41,407 bases of DNA. It comes from Frankia canadensis (GTDB lineage Bacteria; Actinomycetota; Actinomycetes; Frankiales; Frankiaceae). The stretch is from the NCBI RefSeq assembly GCF_900197875.1, contig NZ_FZMO01000323.1:1-41407 (forward strand). Direction: 5' to 3'. The position numbers were made by a program, and so were the translations under genes. Positions within the stretch are counted from its first letter, which is position 1. Each line of letters starts with the position of its first letter. Of this stretch, positions 36,964 through 41,407 are shown in pieces. Under the pieces are notes generated by a model. The model saw only the letters and a program-made list of their open reading frames with translations. It was not told the DNA's origin and did no database searches.

Positions 36964-37107
36964 ATGAGCGTCACCGAGCCACACGACGACGACCCGTTCG
37001 ACGACGATCGCGAGATCGGATGGGGCGACGAGGCATTGTCCGAGGATGAGGATCCGGACATCGACCGGCTCCTCGCGGATCTTCCGCCGCACCACGTCGA
37101 GCGCTGA
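36964..37107 (+). CDS. Small acidic protein of 47 residues
   Basis: The ATG at 36964 has GAGGGGGAG upstream; an in-frame ATG at 36925 has none. The product is strikingly acidic: EPHDDDPFDDDREIGWGDEAL and later EDEDPDIDRLLADLPPHHVER. Such tiny acidic proteins can be DNA mimics or anti-repressors, but nothing proves that here. It is 168 bases after the 103-residue gene, in the same direction, and followed by a terminator. Confidence 0.6.
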   Translation: MSVTEPHDDDPFDDDREIGWGDEALSEDEDPDIDRLLADLPPHHVER

Positions 37108-37221
37108 GCCCCCGCGTCCAGCCGGGCGCGCTCGCACCCCGGAAGTGGAAAGCCACACTCCGCCCTTTCCGGGCCAATGATCCGGCCGATCGCCGGCCCG
37201 CCTCCCCATATGACCGGCCAT

Positions 37222-37254
37222 CCGGGCCGGATTCCGCGATGGAATCCGGCCCGG
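37222..37254. terminator. Terminator hairpin
   Basis: CCGGGCCGGATTCC and its complement form a perfect 14-base-pair stem with loop GCGAT between the convergent small-protein and hydrolase genes. No T-run follows. Confidence 0.7.
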
Positions 37255-37296
37255 CCGGCCATCGGCATCGGTGGTCGCCCGACGCGAAATGCCCGG

Positions 37297-37965
37297 TCAG
37301 CGGCGATGAGCGTCGGCGAGCAGGTGGGCGAAGGCGGCGGGAGCTTCCAGATGCGCGGCATGCCCGCAGTCCGGCAGGACGCGCACGGTCAGGCCGAATC
37401 GCTCGTGCAGCAGCCGCGCGGCCCGGTGGCGTACCGGCGGTGACGTCGCGCCGACGGTGACGACCACGGGGCCGCGCCGCGCGGGCAGGGGCAGCGGTTC
37501 GAACTCCAAAAACATCGACAGGTCGCGATCGACCGCCGCCGGGTCGGGCGGTGCCTCCGCCGGGGTCCACGCCGGGCCGTAGAGCGCACGACCGAAGGCC
37601 TCCACCCCGCCCTCGGCGTACGCGGCGGCCACCGGCGCGAGCAGTCCCGGTAGCAGGGAGCCGACGGCCGGTTCGTGCAGGACCGCGCCGGCCAGCGGCG
37701 CGCCCGCGGCGAGCAGCGCCAGCCCCAGCGTCGCGCCGCCGCTGACGCCGCCGTAGACCGCCCCGTCGACGAGCGGCCACAACGCGGCCACCTCGGCCGA
37801 CAGCCGGCCGCTGGACGGCCGGTCAGGCGCCTGGACGCGCCGCTCGCCGAGTTCCCGGCGCACCCGCCGCCACACCGCGCCGGTCGTCGCCGTTCCGTGC
37901 ACCAGGACGACCGGCGGCAACGCCACCCCGGTCATGCCCGTGTCCGCCGACCTGACCAGCGCCAT
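37297..37965 (-). CDS. Alpha/beta hydrolase
   Basis: The protein has 222 residues from the ATG at 37965 (GGGAG five bases upstream); an ATG at 37977 is possible. PPVVLVHGTATTGAVWRRV is the oxyanion-hole start, the nucleophile Ser is in YGGVSGGATLGL, and the C-terminal His is in PDCGHAAHLEAP. It has a short cap region. The substrate cannot be told; lactone, ester or epoxide hydrolysis are all possible. It is divergent from the GntR gene at 38208. Confidence 0.82.
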   Translation of the reverse strand: MALVRSADTGMTGVALPPVVLVHGTATTGAVWRRVRRELGERRVQAPDRPSSGRLSAEVAALWPLVDGAVYGGVSGGATLGLALLAAGAPLAGAVLHEPAVGSLLPGLLAPVAAAYAEGGVEAFGRALYGPAWTPAEAPPDPAAVDRDLSMFLEFEPLPLPARRGPVVVTVGATSPPVRHRAARLLHERFGLTVRVLPDCGHAAHLEAPAAFAHLLADAHRR

Positions 37966-38092
37966 CACGGCTCCCATCCCGACCCGCGGAGATCGCCGTT
38001 AACGCGACCGCAATCGCCGTCGGGTGAACGTAACAATGAACGCATTGATTGGAAGCGAACGAATCCCTTAACGTCCCAATCATGTACCCGAT

Positions 38093-38104
38093 CCTGTATA
38101 CAGG
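38093..38104. promoter_or_regulatory. GntR-type operator
   Basis: CCTGTATACAGG is a perfect palindrome whose TGTATACA core is the common site of FCD-type GntR regulators. It lies 104 bases before the GntR start. TGATTGG (38046) and CCAATCA (38076) form a second, wider dyad. Confidence 0.6.
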
Positions 38105-38207
38105 TCAGTATGCAGCACGGACCGAAGGACTGTCACGGTCCCCGCCAGCCGCGGCACGGTCGAGGGGGGTGCCGCGGCACACGGCGCGATGCCGGATGCT
38201 CGGCGGT

Positions 38208-38930
38208 ATGACACCGTCGCCGACCTCGCGGTCCACCAACGGGAACCTGCGTGACCAGGCCTACGTCGCATTGCGCCGCCAGCTGATGTCCGGGGAGTTC
38301 TCCTTCCGCGACCGTCTCGCCGAGGAACGCCTGGCCGCGCTGCTCGGCGTCTCCCGCACCCCGATCCGAGAGGCCCTGACCAGGCTCGCCAGCGACGGCC
38401 TGGTGGAGAAGCGGCCCGACGGCGGCTACTACCCGGCCGAGCCCGACCTCGTCGGCCTGCGGGACCTCTACGAGATCCGCGTCACCCTGGAACTGCGCGG
38501 CCTGCAGCGTGCGGTGGAGACCGGCACGACCCACGACCCCGGTCTGCTGGAGCCGCTGCGCGACGCCTGGCGGGAGCTGCGCGCCGACCCGCCCGCGCCG
38601 GATCCCGACTTCGTCGCCCTGGACGAGCGGTTCCACATCACGCTGAGCCGGGCGTCCGGCAACGTGGAGCTCGCCACCATGCTCGACACCGTCAACGCCC
38701 GCATCCGCCCCGTCCGGATGCACGACTTCGTCACCGCCGACCGGGTGAGCCTCACGATCGACCAGCACCTCGACATCGTCGAGAAGGTCCTCGCCGGCGA
38801 CCTGGAAGCCAGCGTCCTCGCGCTGCGCGGCCACGTCGGCGAGTCCATGGACGTGGTCGAGAAGCGGGCGGCCCGGGCGATCACCCAGATGGTGCTCCAC
38901 CGCAGCCGCGCCGCGGGCAACCGGGCCTAG
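38208..38930 (+). CDS. GntR-family (FCD) transcriptional regulator
   Basis: About 240 residues from the ATG at 38208; the frame is open further upstream without clear signals. The winged helix reads [62 protein letters not shown]. The FCD ligand domain has the metal-site motifs [30 protein letters not shown] and LRGHVGESM. It is 82 bases before the biuret hydrolase gene in the same direction and probably controls it, responding to a pathway acid such as allophanate or biuret (inference). Confidence 0.9.
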   Translation: MTPSPTSRSTNGNLRDQAYVALRRQLMSGEFSFRDRLAEERLAALLGVSRTPIREALTRLASDGLVEKRPDGGYYPAEPDLVGLRDLYEIRVTLELRGLQRAVETGTTHDPGLLEPLRDAWRELRADPPAPDPDFVALDERFHITLSRASGNVELATMLDTVNARIRPVRMHDFVTADRVSLTIDQHLDIVEKVLAGDLEASVLALRGHVGESMDVVEKRAARAITQMVLHRSRAAGNRA

Positions 38931-39012
38931 TGCCGTTGCCGTACCAGGCGCCCCGACGGCCCACCGCCAGCACGCCCGACCAGCGTCGGACCGCCCGAGA
39001 GGACCCCGTCCC

Positions 39013-39867
39013 ATGACCACCACCCCACCCGCGACGGACGCCCCGCCGACGGCCGACGCACCGTCTCCCGCGACCGGAGCATCGCCTGCCTCGGCCGAGG
39101 AGCGACCCGCCGTCAGCGCGGGTCCCGCCCTGGCGGAGCCGGACCGCCTCGCCACCGCCGGGCGGCGCCGGATCGGGCCGGTCGCCGCCGAGCCCTACGC
39201 CTGGCCCTACGACGGGTCGTTCAGCCCGGCGACCACGGCGGTCATCAACATCGACTGGCAGGTCGACTTCTGCGGCCCCGGCGGCTACGTGGACGCCATG
39301 GGCTACGACCTCTCGCTGACCCGTGCCGGGCTCGCGCCGACGGCCGCACTGCTGGACCTGCTGCGCCCGCTGGGCTTCCTCATCGTGCACACCCGTGAGG
39401 GCCACCGACCGGACCTGTCCGACTGCCCGCCGAACAAGCTGTGGCGCTCGAAGCGGATCGGCGCCGGTATCGGGGACCGGGGCCCGCGCGGGCGGATCCT
39501 GACCCGCGGCGAGGACGGCTGGGAGATCGTGCCCGAGGTCTCGCCGCTGCCCGGCGAGATCGTGATCGACAAGCCGGGCAAGGGCTCCTTCTACGCGACC
39601 GACCTGGACCTGGTGCTGCGCCGCCACGGCATCACCCACATCATCCTGACCGGAATCACCACCGACGTCTGCGTGCACACCACGATGCGCGACGCCAACG
39701 ACCGTGGGTACGAGTGCCTGCTGCTGTCCGACTGCACCGGGGCGACCGACCCGGCCAACCACGCGGCGGCCCTGCACATGGTGACCATGCAGGGCGGGGT
39801 GTTCGGCGCGGTCGCGACCTCCACCGCCGTGCGCACGGCGGTCGGCGCCGCCGTGGCCGCCGGCTGA
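39013..39867 (+). CDS. biuH: Biuret amidohydrolase (isochorismatase-like cysteine hydrolase)
   Basis: The protein has 284 residues, with about 50 extra low-complexity N-terminal residues. [10 protein letters not shown], then [20 protein letters not shown], holds the catalytic Asp81; [18 protein letters not shown] the Lys187; and [21 protein letters not shown] the nucleophile Cys220. The stretch [14 protein letters not shown] with [20 protein letters not shown] is closely like known biuret hydrolases, as recalled. It converts biuret to allophanate and ammonia. The next gene, 17 bases on, is allophanate hydrolase, which completes the route. Confidence 0.87.
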   Translation: MTTTPPATDAPPTADAPSPATGASPASAEERPAVSAGPALAEPDRLATAGRRRIGPVAAEPYAWPYDGSFSPATTAVINIDWQVDFCGPGGYVDAMGYDLSLTRAGLAPTAALLDLLRPLGFLIVHTREGHRPDLSDCPPNKLWRSKRIGAGIGDRGPRGRILTRGEDGWEIVPEVSPLPGEIVIDKPGKGSFYATDLDLVLRRHGITHIILTGITTDVCVHTTMRDANDRGYECLLLSDCTGATDPANHAAALHMVTMQGGVFGAVATSTAVRTAVGAAVAAG

Positions 39868-39883
39868 GCGGCCCGGCCGGCCG

Positions 39884-41407
39884 ATGCCGATCGACGTCCC
39901 CGACCCCGCCCCCGACCTGCGGGCGCCCGACCTGCAGGCCGCCGTGCTGCGGTCGCGGTACCGCGCCGGGACGCTGCGGGTGACCGAGGTGATCGCCGAG
40001 GTCTACGACCGGATCGAGTCCCGCGGCGACGACGGCGTGTGGATCTCACTCGTGCCACGGGCCGCCGCGCTCGCCCTGGCGGCCGCCCTGGATGCGCGGC
40101 GGGCGGCCGGCGCCGAGCTGCCCGCCCTGTTCGGACTGCCGTTCGCGGTGAAGGACAACATCGACGTCGCGGGGCTGCCGACGACCGCCGGCTGCCCGGG
40201 CTTCGCCGCCGGCGCCGTCTGCGTCGGCAAGACGAACCTCGACCAGTTCGCGACCGGCCTGACCGGGGCCCGCTCCCCCTACGGCACCCCGGTCTCGCCG
40301 TTCGACCCGACCATGATCGCCGGTGGCTCCAGCTCGGGCTCCGGCGTCGCCGTCGCGGTCGGCCTGGTCAGCTTCGCGATCGGTACCGACACCGCCGGGT
40401 CGGGCCGGGTGCCGGCGGCGCTGAGCAACGTCGTCGGGGTGAAGCCCTCGCGCGGGCTGGTCAGCACCCGCGGGTTGGTGCCCGCCTGCCGGTCGCTGGA
40501 CTGCCTGAGCGTGTTCGCGCTCAACGTGGCGGACGCCCGCCTGGTGCTGTCCGTCATGAGCGGCCACGATCCGGCCGACCCGTGGTCCAGGCCGATGCCG
40601 CCCGTGGGTCCGACCCCGGTCGCGGCCACGGCGCCGGCCCCAGCTCCGGTCCCGACCTCTCCGGTCCCGACCTCGGCTCCGATCCCGGCCCCGGTTCGGG
40701 TTCCGCGCGCTCGGGCGGCGGGCGGTGTCCGGGTCGGGGTGGCCAGGTCGACGGATCTGACCTTCTTCGGGGACGAGGGGGCCCGGGCGGTCCACGAGCA
40801 CGGGATCCGACTGCTGCAGACGGGCGGTGGCGAGCTGGTCCCGGTGGACCTCGGGCCGTTCCTGGCCGCCGGCGAACTGCTGTACGACGGCCCGTGGCTT
40901 GCCGAGCGGTTCGCCTCGGTCGGCGAGTTCGTCCTCGCCCATCCGGACCGGACGCATCCGGTCGTCCGGTCGGTGCTCGCACCAGGCGCGGCGGTCACCG
41001 GCGCCGACGCCTTCCGCGGGCTGACCCGGCTGCGCGCGCTGCGAGGCCAGGCTGACGAGGTCTGGCGGCACATCGACGTGCTGGCGCTGCCCACGGTGCC
41101 CACGACCTACCCGCTCGCCGCGGTGCACGCCGATCCGGTCGGCCTCAACAGCCGGCTCGGCCGGTACACGACGTTCGTGAACCTGCTCGACCTGGCCGCG
41201 ATCGCCGTTCCCGTCGGCTTCGCCGGCGCGCTGCCGCACGGGCTGACCCTCATCGCCCCCGCGGGCCGGGACGCGTTTCTCGCCGACCTCGCCGCCGACC
41301 TGCACCACCGCGCCGAGCTGCCGGTCGGGGCGACCTACCACCGGCTGGCCCGGCCGGAGCCCCCGCACGTCGCCGCCCCGCCCGGGTCCCGCACACCACC
41401 CTCCCCC
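39884..41407 (+). CDS. atzF: Allophanate hydrolase (AtzF-like amidase), 3' end outside window
   Basis: The frame is open from the ATG at 39884 to the window end (508 codons seen). The amidase triad is present: Lys90 in FAVKDNIDVAG, cis-Ser150 in GGSSSGSGVAV and Ser173 in TDTAGSGRVPAALSNVVGVKPSRGLVSTRGLVPACRSLDCLSVFAL, the last being the AtzF hallmark. Late AtzF motifs such as SRLGRYTTFVNLLDLAAIAVPVGF follow. CPGF is joined directly to AAGAVCVGKTNLDQ, so about 15 residues usually found there are missing. A Pro/Ala/Thr/Val linker of about 35 residues is inserted after the core. It splits allophanate to CO2 and two ammonia. Confidence 0.88.
   Translation, partial: MPIDVPDPAPDLRAPDLQAAVLRSRYRAGTLRVTEVIAEVYDRIESRGDDGVWISLVPRAAALALAAALDARRAAGAELPALFGLPFAVKDNIDVAGLPTTAGCPGFAAGAVCVGKTNLDQFATGLTGARSPYGTPVSPFDPTMIAGGSSSGSGVAVAVGLVSFAIGTDTAGSGRVPAALSNVVGVKPSRGLVSTRGLVPACRSLDCLSVFALNVADARLVLSVMSGHDPADPWSRPMPPVGPTPVAATAPAPAPVPTSPVPTSAPIPAPVRVPRARAAGGVRVGVARSTDLTFFGDEGARAVHEHGIRLLQTGGGELVPVDLGPFLAAGELLYDGPWLAERFASVGEFVLAHPDRTHPVVRSVLAPGAAVTGADAFRGLTRLRALRGQADEVWRHIDVLALPTVPTTYPLAAVHADPVGLNSRLGRYTTFVNLLDLAAIAVPVGFAGALPHGLTLIAPAGRDAFLADLAADLHHRAELPVGATYHRLARPEPPHVAAPPGSRTPPSP

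Noticed and set aside
1-41407. CRISPR array, rRNA, phage structural genes or an integrase
   Set aside because: No regular repeat-spacer pattern, rRNA sequence, capsid or tail protein, or tyrosine/serine recombinase motif was seen.

Overview
The window is very GC-rich, densely coded DNA that uses many GTG starts and 4-base stop/start overlaps. It looks like an actinomycete chromosome, and my best guess is Frankia or a close relative. Supports are the order galU - moeA - moaC - mog - rimJ - glpR/sepX with a 5-formyl-THF cyclo-ligase and an FmdB protein beyond galU, a mycofactocin-type SDR, a P450-type ferredoxin, and BlaI/M56 and DUF6153 proteins. The genus call is inference.

Layout. 1-9.97 kb: tail of an Ala/Pro-rich membrane protein, a SLOG-like protein, a quinone oxidoreductase and a Nudix protein; a molybdate block (Mop-domain regulator, modB, modC, no modA); a CBS-repeat-DUF1918 fusion and a phosphoribosyltransferase-hydrolase fusion that recall dormancy genes; one hypothetical gene. 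9.98-11.5 kb: tRNA-Ala(CGC) followed by a scar of broken pieces (DUF4037 remnant, frameshifted and truncated vapC, its antitoxin, an IS701-type transposase fragment). 11.5-16.7 kb: a compact locus with a BlaI-type repressor and M56 membrane protease, two copies of the same operator (CTACA-N5-TAGTAG), an untracked 39-residue membrane peptide, and an NlpC/P60 - DUF6153 - DUF305 operon; a DUF1772 gene follows. 16.8-18.5 kb: a fragment of a LigD-type polymerase gene and an orphan xdhC. 18.5-25.9 kb: a catabolic block (ferredoxin, aldehyde dehydrogenase, double-length CaiB/BaiF CoA-transferase, mycofactocin-type SDR, a CrtC-like protein, TetR) with two promoters that share GGTCACG sites. 26-28 kb: ArsR plus SRPBCC protein, and a cyclase-family hydrolase with tandem repeats. 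28.1-35.7 kb: the glpR-rimJ-mog-moaC-moeA-galU strand, then cyclo-ligase and fmdB on the other strand. 36.2-37.1 kb: an AlpA-like HTH gene divergent from two small genes. 37.3-41.4 kb: an alpha/beta hydrolase, then a GntR regulator, biuret hydrolase and allophanate hydrolase (running off the end), a biuret-to-ammonia pathway.

How they work together. Molybdenum recurs (uptake, cofactor enzymes, XdhC), but the moeA copy beside glpR is the arrangement in which a gephyrin-like protein acts in the divisome. The BlaI/M56 locus is the best candidate for an undescribed system: a protease-released repressor controlling a cell-wall hydrolase, a putative copper-binding lipoprotein and tiny membrane proteins. 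All functional statements come from reading the sequence; no search was run.
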